Source: Pigmentiphaga litoralis (GTDB lineage: Bacteria; Pseudomonadota; Gammaproteobacteria; Burkholderiales; Burkholderiaceae_B). From it: a DNA stretch of 64,000 bases. The notes under the pieces are model-generated. The model ran no database searches. It worked only from the letters and a program-made list of their open reading frames with translations, and was not told the origin of the DNA. Below are positions 33,976 to 42,060 of this stretch, piece by piece; the stretch's first letter is position 1, and each line of letters starts with the position of its first letter. A program made the translations under genes and the position numbers. The stretch lies in NCBI RefSeq assembly GCF_014651835.1, contig NZ_BMXQ01000001.1, positions 1,178,001 through 1,242,000 on the forward strand, read 5' to 3'.

Positions 33976-34878
33976 ATGAAGATCGCAGTCATAGGCGCGG
34001 GCGCCGTGGGGTGCTATTACGGCGGCATGCTGGGCCGCGCCGGTCACGACGTGACCCTGATCGGACGCCCGCAGCATGTGGATGCCATTGCGCGCGACGG
34101 CTTGCGTCTTGACGCGCCGGGCGTTGACGGGCCGGTACGCCTGAAGGCCACGACCGAGCCTGACGGCGTGCGCGATGCCGATCTGGTGTTGTTTTGCGTG
34201 AAGTCGACAGCGACGGAATCCGCGGGCCGCGACCTGCTGCCGTTTCTTGCCCCGCACGCCGTCGTGCTTACGCTCCAGAATGGCGTCGACAATGCCGACC
34301 GCCTGCAAGCGGTGCTGCCCGATCACCTGGTGATTCCGACCGTGGTGTATGTGGCGACCGAGATGGTCGGCCCCGGGCACGTGCGGCACCATGGCCGCGG
34401 CGAATTGGTGATCGGCCCGTCCGCCCGCAGCGAGGACATTGCCAGGGCCTTGCGCGACGCGGGCGTCCGGACCGATGTATCGGACAACGTACTTGGGGCG
34501 CTGTGGGAAAAGCTGTTGATGAACTGCGTCTACAACGCCATGTCGGCGCTGTCGCAAACGCCGTATGGCCGCCTGATCGACGGCGTGGAAGTGCGCAACA
34601 CCCTGCGCGATGTGATGGAAGAATGCCTGGCCGTGGCGGCGGCGGCGGGCGTTCGTACCGGCCCGGCGATGTGGGATGCGGTGGAACGCATTGCGGTCAC
34701 CATGCCGACGCAGCTGTCGTCGACTGCCCAGGACATGGCGCGTGGCCGCCGTAGCGAAATCGATCACCTGAACGGTTATGTGGTGCGCAAAGGCGCCGAG
34801 CTGGGTGTCCCGACGCCGGCCAACCGTGTGCTGTTCGCGCTCGTCAAGCTCAACGAAGCACGTACGCTGGCCGCTTAG
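33976..34878 (+). CDS. Ketopantoate reductase family protein (PanE-like)
   Basis: This 300-residue NADPH-dependent reductase has the Rossmann motif GAGAVGCYYGG (residues 7-17), the HxHVR-type GPGHVRHHGRG segment, and the catalytic Lys in WEKLLMNCVYNAMSAL with the NAxSAL consensus. The C-terminal helical domain is complete. The family makes pantoate from ketopantoate, but paralogues act on other 2-keto or beta-keto acids, so the pathway is not certain. A TACACT -10-like box lies at 33944-33949. Its stop faces chrA across a 43-base gap that is an 8-bp tandem repeat. Confidence 0.88.
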   Translation: MKIAVIGAGAVGCYYGGMLGRAGHDVTLIGRPQHVDAIARDGLRLDAPGVDGPVRLKATTEPDGVRDADLVLFCVKSTATESAGRDLLPFLAPHAVVLTLQNGVDNADRLQAVLPDHLVIPTVVYVATEMVGPGHVRHHGRGELVIGPSARSEDIARALRDAGVRTDVSDNVLGALWEKLLMNCVYNAMSALSQTPYGRLIDGVEVRNTLRDVMEECLAVAAAAGVRTGPAMWDAVERIAVTMPTQLSSTAQDMARGRRSEIDHLNGYVVRKGAELGVPTPANRVLFALVKLNEARTLAA

Positions 34879-34884
34879 CACTGA

Positions 34885-34916
34885 GCTGCTCAGCTGCTCG
34901 GCTGCTCAGCTGCTTG
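34885..34916. repeat. Four tandem 8-bp repeats (GCTGCTCA-type)
   Basis: Units GCTGCTCA, GCTGCTCG, GCTGCTCA and GCTGCTTG follow one another in the gap between two convergent genes. Neither stop codon lies in the repeat. It looks like slippage-generated sequence and contains CAGCTG palindromes that could form weak hairpins between the convergent genes. Confidence 0.6.
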
Positions 34917-34921
34917 CCTGC

Positions 34922-36316
34922 CTAGCGCAAGCCCGGCAACGCCCAGGTTGCCGCAACACCAAGCGCGCCGCACACGGCCAGCAGCGGCACCACGCCGACC
35001 TTGAAACGGAACAAGGCGATCGCCGCCAACAGCGCGATCACCAGCGCGACGGCATCGACAGGCCCGGCCAGGCCCCGCGGCCAGAACACGTGATACGCAA
35101 AGAAGCAGGCCAGCGTCGCGATCACGCCGACCACCGCTGCGCTGATGGCGGACAAGGGCGAGGTAAAGGCCAGGCGGCCATGCGTGGCTTCGATCAACGG
35201 GCCGCCTGCCAGGATGAAGATGAAGGAAGGCAGGAAGGTAAAGAACGTGACCACCGTGGCTGCCACCGCACCGCCCAGGAACACCGCGTCGGGGCCAAGC
35301 GCGGCGTGCGTCCAGCCCCCCACAAAGCCAACAAACGCCACGACCATGATCAACGGCCCGGGGGTGCTTTCGCCCAGGGCCAGTCCGTCGATCATCTGCG
35401 TGCCGGTCACCCACTGGAACTGCTCGACCGCGGCCTGGTACACATACGGCAGCACGGCATAAGCGCCGCCGAAGGTGATCAGCGCGGCCTTGGAAAAGAA
35501 CGTGGCCATTTGGGTCAGGGTGCCATGCAGACCGGCCCAGGCAACCAGCGCACCAAAGGCCAGGCCCCACAGCACGATGCCGATCGTCAGCACACGCAGC
35601 ATCTGCGCGCGCGATGCACGGGCATGCGGCGGTGTGGGCGTGTCGTCGTCGATCAGTGCCGGGCCGAGGCCGGCCCCGTCTTTGTCCTTGCCGCCAGCCT
35701 TGCCCGCCGCGCCGTGGCCGGCGGCAGCAGGCGGCGCGAACCAGGCCGGCACCCAGCGCGCGCCCGCGATACCGATCACGCCCGCGCCGATCACAATGAG
35801 CGGGAACGGTACCGCAAAGACAAAGATTGCAAGGAAGGACACGAGCGCAATCGCGGCCATGACACGGTTGCGCAGTGCGCGGCTGCCGAGCCGGAAGGCG
35901 GCATGCACCACCAGGGCCGTGACCGCAGGCTTGATGCCATAAAAAATACCGGCAATGACGGGGACGTCGCCAAAGCGCAGATAGATCCACGACAGCGCAA
36001 TCAGCACGAACAAAGACGGCAGCACGAACAGACCGCCCGCAATGATGCCGCCCCAGCTGCGGTGCATGAGCCAGCCGATGTAGGTCGCCAGCTGCTGCGC
36101 CTCGGGTCCGGGCAGCACCATGCAGTAATTGAGCGCATGAAGAAAACGTCGTTCGCTGATCCAGCGACGGCGCTCCACCAGTTCCGCGTGCATGATCGCG
36201 ATCTGCCCCGCCGGCCCGCCAAAGCTGATGCAGCCTAGCTTGAGCCAGAAGGCAAACGCAGTCCAGATCGAGACGGCGGCGGGCGGCTTCGGGGCCGCCC
36301 CGGCGGCCGGGTTCAC
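34922..36316 (-). CDS. chrA: Chromate efflux transporter ChrA, two-domain form
   Basis: This 464-residue membrane protein has two CHR domains in tandem. The first carries FWLKLGCISFGGPAGQIA and LPGPEAQQLATYIG; the second carries FFSKAALITFGGAYAVLPYV and ESTPGPLIM, matching the FGG and PGP signatures of the family. Long-chain ChrA exports chromate from the cytoplasm. A GTG start at 36316 is chosen: it overlaps the upstream gene's stop as GTGA, has AGGGA just before it, and yields the usual N-terminus. The two domains are joined by a charged Gly/Asp/Lys-rich linker around residues 205-240. It follows a 3-hydroxyisobutyryl-CoA hydrolase gene, an unusual partner. Confidence 0.93.
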   Translation of the reverse strand: MNPAAGAAPKPPAAVSIWTAFAFWLKLGCISFGGPAGQIAIMHAELVERRRWISERRFLHALNYCMVLPGPEAQQLATYIGWLMHRSWGGIIAGGLFVLPSLFVLIALSWIYLRFGDVPVIAGIFYGIKPAVTALVVHAAFRLGSRALRNRVMAAIALVSFLAIFVFAVPFPLIVIGAGVIGIAGARWVPAWFAPPAAAGHGAAGKAGGKDKDGAGLGPALIDDDTPTPPHARASRAQMLRVLTIGIVLWGLAFGALVAWAGLHGTLTQMATFFSKAALITFGGAYAVLPYVYQAAVEQFQWVTGTQMIDGLALGESTPGPLIMVVAFVGFVGGWTHAALGPDAVFLGGAVAATVVTFFTFLPSFIFILAGGPLIEATHGRLAFTSPLSAISAAVVGVIATLACFFAYHVFWPRGLAGPVDAVALVIALLAAIALFRFKVGVVPLLAVCGALGVAATWALPGLR

Positions 36317-37443
36317 AGGTCCCTTAGCGGGTGGTTCTCGGCCTCGTAAATGGGCACGAAAAAGCGCTCCACCCATTCGGCGTCCGCATCACCCAGCGAC
36401 GCCGGATGCCACTTCGGGGACTTGTCCTTGTCGATCAACAGCGCACGAATGCCTTCGCGAATATCGGGCTGCGCCGAGCAATGCAATGCCACTTCCAGCT
36501 CGAGCCGGAACACGTCCGCCAGCGACCAGCCTTGCGTGCGCCGCAGCAGCTCGAACGCCAGCCGAGCGGTACCCGGTGCGCCCGCCTTCAGGTTGGCATT
36601 GGCCGAGTACAGCCAGGGATCGGCACCCGCTGCGTGATGAATGGCCCCAACGATCTGTTCAAGGGTCTCGCCCGCACAGATCTCGCGCAGCGCGGGCATG
36701 TGCGATTCCAAGGGGCCTGTCGCGGGTTCGGGCGGCGTCTCGGCCTCGGTCAGGATGCGCGTCAGCGTCACGTCATTGGCGGCGCGATCATCGCCCCACT
36801 CTTGCGCCACCATGGCATCCAGGACTTGCGCATAGTGCGCATGGGTCACATGGTGATCGGCCCAGCCCGCGAACAGCGCGTCGGCAGCGCGCAACTGCGA
36901 CGCCGTCAGGGCCAGGAACAGGCCTACGCCATCGGGCACCTGGTTCAGGAACCAGGAACCCCCGACATCGGGAAACAGACCGATCGCGATTTCGGGCATG
37001 GCCAGGCGCGACTGCTCAGTGACGACACGATGGCTTGCGCCCACCATCAGCCCCATGCCCCCACCCATGACGACGCCGTTGCCCCAACACAGCAAGGGCT
37101 TGGGATAGGTGTGGATGAGATGGTCGAGCCGATATTCTTCGGCAAAGAAGCCTTCGACCGACGCAGGTACCGGCAGCCCGGGCGCCGGCGTCATATCGCC
37201 CGTTGTCAGGCCGCGGTAAAGGCCATGCAGATCCCCGCCCGCACAGAAAGCCCGGTCGCCCGCGCCGCGCAGCACCACCACGGCAACCGCCGGATCCTCC
37301 GCCCACAGACGAAGCCGCGGCAGCAGGCGTTCAACCATCTCGTGCGAGACAGCGTTCAAGGCCTTCGGCGCGTTGAGCGTCGCAATGGCGATGGTCTTGC
37401 CATGCGAGGTGGGACGCTCTTCGAACAGTACGACGTCGCTCAT
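36313..37443 (-). CDS. 3-Hydroxyisobutyryl-CoA hydrolase-like enoyl-CoA hydratase family protein
   Basis: This 376-residue protein is of the HIBCH branch, longer than ordinary crotonases. Visible are AFCAGGDLHGLY (oxyanion hole), KPLLCWGNGVVMGGGMGLM and the PEIAIGLFPDVGGSWFL motif with the catalytic Glu and Asp pair of hydrolases, followed by the helical C-terminal domain. It would release 3-hydroxyisobutyrate from its CoA thioester in valine breakdown. A longer form of hydratase is possible, but the GLFPDVGGS motif favours the hydrolase. The chrA start overlaps its stop (GTGA), which implies cotranscription without an obvious functional link. Confidence 0.9.
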   Translation of the reverse strand: MSDVVLFEERPTSHGKTIAIATLNAPKALNAVSHEMVERLLPRLRLWAEDPAVAVVVLRGAGDRAFCAGGDLHGLYRGLTTGDMTPAPGLPVPASVEGFFAEEYRLDHLIHTYPKPLLCWGNGVVMGGGMGLMVGASHRVVTEQSRLAMPEIAIGLFPDVGGSWFLNQVPDGVGLFLALTASQLRAADALFAGWADHHVTHAHYAQVLDAMVAQEWGDDRAANDVTLTRILTEAETPPEPATGPLESHMPALREICAGETLEQIVGAIHHAAGADPWLYSANANLKAGAPGTARLAFELLRRTQGWSLADVFRLELEVALHCSAQPDIREGIRALLIDKDKSPKWHPASLGDADAEWVERFFVPIYEAENHPLRDL

Positions 37444-37476
37444 GGGCGGTGTCTCCGTCAGGATGACTGGGATGGG

Positions 37477-37983
37477 CTACACGTAACGGCGCGCCGGCGC
37501 GCGCGACTGGCGGATCAGAGCCATGAGTGACACCACGCCCAGGGTCGCAAACAACGCCAGGCTCCAGATTTCATACTTGACCCCGAACACATCGACCGCC
37601 GCGTCCATGCAGCTTGCATAGATGCCAAACACGCTGGGCAAGGCTTCGTCCAGGCCGGATTTCGTCATGAAACGATCGGCGAAGGTCATGTCGCACGACA
37701 GCAGATGTTGGGCCACCGAATGCTGGTACCAGGCGGCCCAGATGCCGACCAGGCTCAGCACGAAGGCCAGCCCCGTCAGCGCCATCTGCGCCGGACGCAC
37801 GCGGCGCAGCAGCAAGGCCAGGATGGCGCTGACCGCCATCGCCACGTACACGACGCGCTGGAACACGCAGTAGGCGCAAGGCGGCATGTCGTACAGGTGC
37901 TGCGACACCAGCGCGATGGCCACCGCCAACAGGCTGGCAACGGCAACAAAGACAAGCTGGCGATCGGTCGGGGCAGAGGTCAT
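37477..37983 (-). CDS. dsbB: Disulfide bond formation protein DsbB
   Basis: This 168-residue inner-membrane quinone reductase reoxidises DsbA. It has four membrane helices, the first periplasmic cysteine pair CAYC (residues 37-40, in PPCAYCVFQR) next to the quinone-binding Arg, and the second pair as the separate Cys residues in LLSCDMTF and YASCMDAA. Length and cysteine spacing are normal for DsbB. It lies between the HIBCH-like gene (33 bases downstream) and marC (30 bases upstream) on the same strand, so a shared transcript is likely. Confidence 0.92.
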   Translation of the reverse strand: MTSAPTDRQLVFVAVASLLAVAIALVSQHLYDMPPCAYCVFQRVVYVAMAVSAILALLLRRVRPAQMALTGLAFVLSLVGIWAAWYQHSVAQHLLSCDMTFADRFMTKSGLDEALPSVFGIYASCMDAAVDVFGVKYEIWSLALFATLGVVSLMALIRQSRAPARRYV

Positions 37984-38013
37984 GGAATGGCGCGCGGTTA
38001 GGGTTGGGACGGC

Positions 38014-38736
38014 TCAGGGAGCGTTGGGGGCGACCGGCAGGGTCATGTTCGCCCGCTGGATGACGTCGATGATCAGCTCGCTGACGCCATCCCACACGAT
38101 TTGTACGCCAAGGCAGAGCAGGATGAAAGCAGACAGCCGCAGGAACACCACGGTTCCCGTCTCGCCCAGCGGCCGCAGCAGGCGCTGCGCAAAACGAAAG
38201 CAGAAGAAGACGGCGAACGCGACCAGTACCATCCCGGCCACGGCGCCCGACATGCGGCTCGCGCCCATGGCCAGCGACGTGTTGGAGTGCAGGCTCGCGC
38301 CCACCGTAATGGCGGCTGCGATCGAGCCGGGGCCGCACGAAATGGGAAAGGTCAGCGGATAGAAGGCCTTGCGTTTGGCCATCTCGGGCGTGAAGCCTTC
38401 GGCCATGCGGGCCGAGCGTTCCATGCCGCCGTCAGACGAGTTGAGCAGTCGCCACGCGCTGGCCACCACCAGCAGGCCACCGCCCACCCGCACGATGGCC
38501 AGCGAGATGCCAAAGAAGTCGAGCACGAAGGACCCAACCAGCATTGCCGCGGTCAGCAGCAGGAAGACGCTGCGGGCGATTTTTTGGGCCAGGATCTCGC
38601 GCGTGTGATTGGACGCACCTTCCGTCAGCGACAGGAAAATGGGCGCGGTAGCAGTGGGATTCAGGATGGGAATGAGGGTGGCAAGGGCGAACAGAAAGCT
38701 CTTGCCGAAGCCCAGCATGTAGTCTTCGATCAGCAT
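38014..38736 (-). CDS. MarC family integral membrane protein
   Basis: This 240-residue protein has six predicted membrane helices and the UPF0056/MarC signatures ILNPTATAPIFLSLTEG near the N-terminus and PLTFPISCGPGSIAAAI in the middle. The founding member was once linked to multiple antibiotic resistance, but transport function is not established for the family. It is 30 bases upstream of dsbB on the same strand. Its start is 24 bases from the cobA stop, so the sulfite-reduction genes may read into it. Confidence 0.9.
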   Translation of the reverse strand: MLIEDYMLGFGKSFLFALATLIPILNPTATAPIFLSLTEGASNHTREILAQKIARSVFLLLTAAMLVGSFVLDFFGISLAIVRVGGGLLVVASAWRLLNSSDGGMERSARMAEGFTPEMAKRKAFYPLTFPISCGPGSIAAAITVGASLHSNTSLAMGASRMSGAVAGMVLVAFAVFFCFRFAQRLLRPLGETGTVVFLRLSAFILLCLGVQIVWDGVSELIIDVIQRANMTLPVAPNAP

Positions 38737-38760
38737 GCGGGCAGTGTAGAAGATTACCGA

Positions 38761-39528
38761 TCAGGCTGCAGCGTGTCGAAGCCGGGGCAAAGCCAGTGCC
38801 TGGGGCAGGCATTCAGCGTACACCTCGCCTACCAGGATCAGCGCGGGGCCTTCCGCCAGCTGCGCGGCGGCGTCGGGAAGCCCGCCCACGGTGGTGGGCC
38901 ACATGCGTTGCTGGGGCAGGCTGGCGTTCTCGACCAGCATGGCGGGCCGGCCTGCCGGGATGCCCGCCGCGATCAGCCCATCGGCAATGTCGCGCGCCTG
39001 GCGGCCGGCCATGTACAACACCAGCGTGTCCACATCCTTCGTGGCGTCGGCCCACGCATGCGGCACTTCGCCCTTGCCCACGGCCGGCGTCAGGAACAGC
39101 ACGCTGCGGCTCATGCCCCGGCGCGTCAGGGACTGACCCACTTCGGCCGAGGCACCAAAAGCCGCGCTGATGCCGGGCACGATTTCGAGGCCAATGCCGG
39201 CCTGGTGCAGGGCGTCGATTTCTTCCTGGGCGCGGCCGAACAGCATGGGGTCGCCGCCCTTGAGCCGGACCACACAGCCGTATTGCCTGGCAGCGTCCAC
39301 CAGTTGTTTGTTGATGAATTGCTGCGCGGTGGACAGGCGGCCACTGCGTTTGCCCACCGCCACGAGCCGCGCCTGGGGCGCCAGCGCCAGGACATCGGGC
39401 TGGACCAGGGCGTCGTGAAAGACAATGTCGGCCCGGGCCAGCAGGCGCGCGGCACGCAGGGTCAGCAGGTCGGCCGCGCCCGGCCCGGCGCCGACCAGAT
39501 ACACCCGACCTGACCGCCCTGCTTCCAT
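38761..39528 (-). CDS. cobA: Uroporphyrinogen-III C-methyltransferase
   Basis: This 255-residue SAM-dependent enzyme methylates uroporphyrinogen III twice to precorrin-2, the precursor of siroheme. It carries the N-terminal VYLVGAGPGAADLLTLRA motif and the RLKGGDPMLFGRAQEE and VPGISAAFGASA signatures of SUMT enzymes. It lacks the oxidase/ferrochelatase domains of CysG, so the later siroheme steps are encoded elsewhere. It starts directly after the DUF934 stop (TAA then ATG). Its place with cysI fits supply of siroheme for sulfite reductase. Confidence 0.95.
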   Translation of the reverse strand: MEAGRSGRVYLVGAGPGAADLLTLRAARLLARADIVFHDALVQPDVLALAPQARLVAVGKRSGRLSTAQQFINKQLVDAARQYGCVVRLKGGDPMLFGRAQEEIDALHQAGIGLEIVPGISAAFGASAEVGQSLTRRGMSRSVLFLTPAVGKGEVPHAWADATKDVDTLVLYMAGRQARDIADGLIAAGIPAGRPAMLVENASLPQQRMWPTTVGGLPDAAAQLAEGPALILVGEVYAECLPQALALPRLRHAAA

Positions 39529-40140
39529 TTACGCCACCTGCCTGGGCTTGGGATAGGTCTGCTGGTAGTGCACCGTGAACGCGTTGAACGCGGCCAGCGC
39601 CTCTTCGGGCCGATGGCCCGGCTTGAGCAGGAAGCTGTCGAAACCGCAGCGGGCCTGATAGTGGATGGTGTCAATCATCACGTCACCGACCGCGCGCAGT
39701 TCGCCCGTGTACTTCAGGCGCGTGCGCAGGATCTGCGCAATGGAATACCCGCGACCGTCGGTGTACTGAGGAAAGTCGATGGCGATCAGCGCCACGCCGG
39801 TCGCGTCGAACACGCCGTGGTCAGCCAGTTCCAGCGGTTCGTCAGCAGGCTGAAGGAAAATGCCGACCGGGTGCTGGCGCGCGCGCAGCTGCGCATGGGC
39901 TTCGAGCCATACCGTCAACGGCACCAGCCAGTCGCCGTCGTCGGCAGGCAGCTTCTGATCGTCGGAGGGCGCGAAACGCTGCCACGTGTCGACCTGCAGT
40001 TCGCCGTTGCGGATCAGCGTGGGCTGGGGCGCGGGAATGGCGGCAGATTCGGCTGCGGCGGCTGCTTGCGTATCGATCGGCTGACCCATCACGACCGCTG
40101 GCGTGACGCCCAGATCCACGTCTTGCTTCGCGTCAGACAT
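39529..40140 (-). CDS. DUF934 family protein of the sulfite-reduction cluster
   Basis: This 203-residue soluble protein is a DUF934 member. Motifs include DWLVPLTVWLEAH, VGIFLQPADEPLEL, IAIDFPQYTDGRGYSIAQIL and GFDSFLLKPG. In many betaproteobacteria this family sits between cysI and cysH and is thought to assist assimilatory sulfite reduction, but no mechanism is established. Its start overlaps the cysI stop by 8 bases and its stop abuts cobA. The N-terminal 50 residues before PTLIRNGEL are Ala-rich and not conserved. Confidence 0.9.
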   Translation of the reverse strand: MSDAKQDVDLGVTPAVVMGQPIDTQAAAAAESAAIPAPQPTLIRNGELQVDTWQRFAPSDDQKLPADDGDWLVPLTVWLEAHAQLRARQHPVGIFLQPADEPLELADHGVFDATGVALIAIDFPQYTDGRGYSIAQILRTRLKYTGELRAVGDVMIDTIHYQARCGFDSFLLKPGHRPEEALAAFNAFTVHYQQTYPKPRQVA

Positions 40141-41863
40141 GGGCGGCCTCCTTGGCGGGCTTGGCGAGTTTTTCGTCGGCATACACCCGTGTCTTGAAGG
40201 GGTCGATGCCCAGGCGATCGACCACGTCGATGAACCGTTCGGCGTCGCTGTCGCGCAGGTCCAGGTAGGTCTGGACCAGGTTCTCGACCACGTCGGGCAC
40301 TTGCGCGCGGGCAAACGACGGGCCGATGATCTTGCCGATCGCGGCGCCCGCGCCGCGGCGCGATTCGATATCGGGCAGCGGCTTGGCCGCGCCGTTCTGG
40401 CGGCCGCCCAGGGTGACCTGGTACCACTCCTCACCCGCCTTGTCGACACCCAGGATGCCGATATGGCCGACGTGATGATGCCCGCAGGCGTTGATGCAGC
40501 CCGAGATGTTCAGGTCGATCTCGCCCACTTCGTACAGGTAATCCAGGTCGTCGAAACGCTGCTGGATGGATTCGGCCACCGGGATCGACACCGCGTTGGC
40601 CAGCGCGCAGAAGTCGCCGCCAGGACAGGCGATGATGTTGGTCAGCATGCCGATGTTCGGCGTGGCCAGGCCCAGGGCATCGAGCTCGCGCCACAGGGCG
40701 AACAGCTGGCTGCGTGGCACGTCGGTAAAGACCAGGTTCTGTTCGTGCGAGACGCGCATTTCGCCAAAGGTGTAGCGGTCGGCCAGGTCGGCGACGGCGT
40801 CCATCTGGTCCGCGGTGATGTCGCCGGGGGGCACACCGGTGCGCTTGAGCGACAGGGTCACGGCAGCATAGCCGGCCACCTTGTGATGATGCACGTTGCG
40901 GCGCAGCCAGCGGGCGAAGGCAAGATCGTTGGCGGCGTGGTGCGCCGAGGTATCCGCACCCGGGTCGGCTACGTAAGCCGGCGTCGTGAAGCGCTGGGCC
41001 ACCGCGTCGACCATCTCGCTGGTCAGCGTATCCGGACCGTCCTTGATCAGCGCCCATTCCTGCTCGACCTGTTCGCCGAACACTTGCGGCGTCAGGTCCT
41101 TGACCAGGATCTTGATGCGCGCCTTGTACTTGTTGTCGCGGCGGCCGTGCAGGTTATAGACCCGCAGCGCAGCCTGCATGTAGGTCAGCAGATGCTGCCA
41201 GGGCAGGAACGGACGGATCAGTTGGCCGACGATGGGCGTGCGGCCCAGGCCGCCACCGATCCACACGCGAAAGCCCACTTCGCCATCCTGCTCCACGGCT
41301 TGCAGGCCGATGTCGTGCACGCCCACGGCCGCGCGGTCGGTGACGGACCCGCTGACGGCAATCTTGAACTTGCGCGGCAGGAAGGCGAATTCCGGATGCA
41401 GCGTGGACCATTCACGGATCAGCTCGCACCAGACGAGCGGATTGACGAACTCGTCGGGTGCAATGCCGGCGAACTGGTCGGTGGTGGTGTTGCGGATGCA
41501 GTTGCCGCTGGTCTGGATGGCGTGCATCTGGACTTTGGCGAGTTCGTCCAGGATGTCGGGCACGTCTTCGAGCTTGGGCCAGTTGAACTGGATGTTCTGG
41601 CGGGTGCTGAAGTGGCCGTAGCCGCGATCCCATTTGCGGGCGATGTGGGCCAGGGTGCGCAACTGGCGCGACGCGAGCATGCCGTAGGGGACCGCCACGC
41701 GCAGCATCGGTGCATGGCGCTGGATGTACAGGCCATTTTGCAGCCGGAGCACGCGGAATTCGTCTTCGGTCAGCTCGCCTGTTAGAAAGCGGCGCGTCTG
41801 GCCGCGGAACTGCGCGGCGCGTTGCTCGACCAGTTGCTGGTCGACGGGATCGTACTGATACAT
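40133..41863 (-). CDS. cysI: Nitrite/sulfite reductase hemoprotein (CysI type)
   Basis: This 576-residue enzyme reduces sulfite to sulfide with siroheme and a [4Fe-4S] cluster. It has duplicated ferredoxin-like and siroheme domains. The cluster-binding cysteines are in CPGGDFCALAN and SGCINACGHHHVGHIG, and the siroheme-binding Arg-rich segment FSTRQNIQFNWPK is present. The start at 41863 is chosen because an AGAGAGG sequence precedes it and MYQYDPVDQQLV is the family N-terminus. Neighbours DUF934 and cobA support assimilatory sulfite rather than nitrite reduction. cysH and cysDN are not in the window. Confidence 0.93.
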   Translation of the reverse strand: MYQYDPVDQQLVEQRAAQFRGQTRRFLTGELTEDEFRVLRLQNGLYIQRHAPMLRVAVPYGMLASRQLRTLAHIARKWDRGYGHFSTRQNIQFNWPKLEDVPDILDELAKVQMHAIQTSGNCIRNTTTDQFAGIAPDEFVNPLVWCELIREWSTLHPEFAFLPRKFKIAVSGSVTDRAAVGVHDIGLQAVEQDGEVGFRVWIGGGLGRTPIVGQLIRPFLPWQHLLTYMQAALRVYNLHGRRDNKYKARIKILVKDLTPQVFGEQVEQEWALIKDGPDTLTSEMVDAVAQRFTTPAYVADPGADTSAHHAANDLAFARWLRRNVHHHKVAGYAAVTLSLKRTGVPPGDITADQMDAVADLADRYTFGEMRVSHEQNLVFTDVPRSQLFALWRELDALGLATPNIGMLTNIIACPGGDFCALANAVSIPVAESIQQRFDDLDYLYEVGEIDLNISGCINACGHHHVGHIGILGVDKAGEEWYQVTLGGRQNGAAKPLPDIESRRGAGAAIGKIIGPSFARAQVPDVVENLVQTYLDLRDSDAERFIDVVDRLGIDPFKTRVYADEKLAKPAKEAAHV

Positions 41864-41936
41864 GCAGCTTGCCTCTCTGGATGGCGTCCGGGCGAGAAGC
41901 AAGCCACCCGCCCGGCGTAATCGTCGAAGCTTACAA

Positions 41937-41990
41937 ATGCCGGACGATCAACGGAACCATCGATTTGTAATTTGTATATTCAGAATTCGA
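41937..41990 (-). promoter_or_regulatory. AT-rich putative promoter region of cysI
   Basis: A markedly AT-rich island in otherwise GC-rich DNA lies 74-127 bases before cysI. It includes a tandem ATTTGTA-ATTTGTA (41963-41976) and an EcoRI-like GAATTC (41983-41988). LysR-type CysB proteins bind AT-rich sites before such genes, but no consensus can be fixed by eye. Confidence 0.35.
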
Positions 41991-42012
41991 TCTAAGCGCT
42001 CTGTTCCTTATG

Positions 42013-42054
42013 AAAAAAGCGCTTAAGTGAAGCGGGGGCCTCAAGGGCCCCCGC
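42013..42054 (-). terminator. Terminator after purF
   Basis: Reading in purF's direction, a strong hairpin GCGGGGGCC/GGCCCCCGC (42032-42054) is followed by a second CGCTT/AAGCG hairpin (42020-42034) and a run of six T (42013-42018 as A on the plus strand), an intrinsic terminator with two alternative stems 7 bases after the stop codon. Confidence 0.75.
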
Positions 42055-42060
42055 GGTGGA

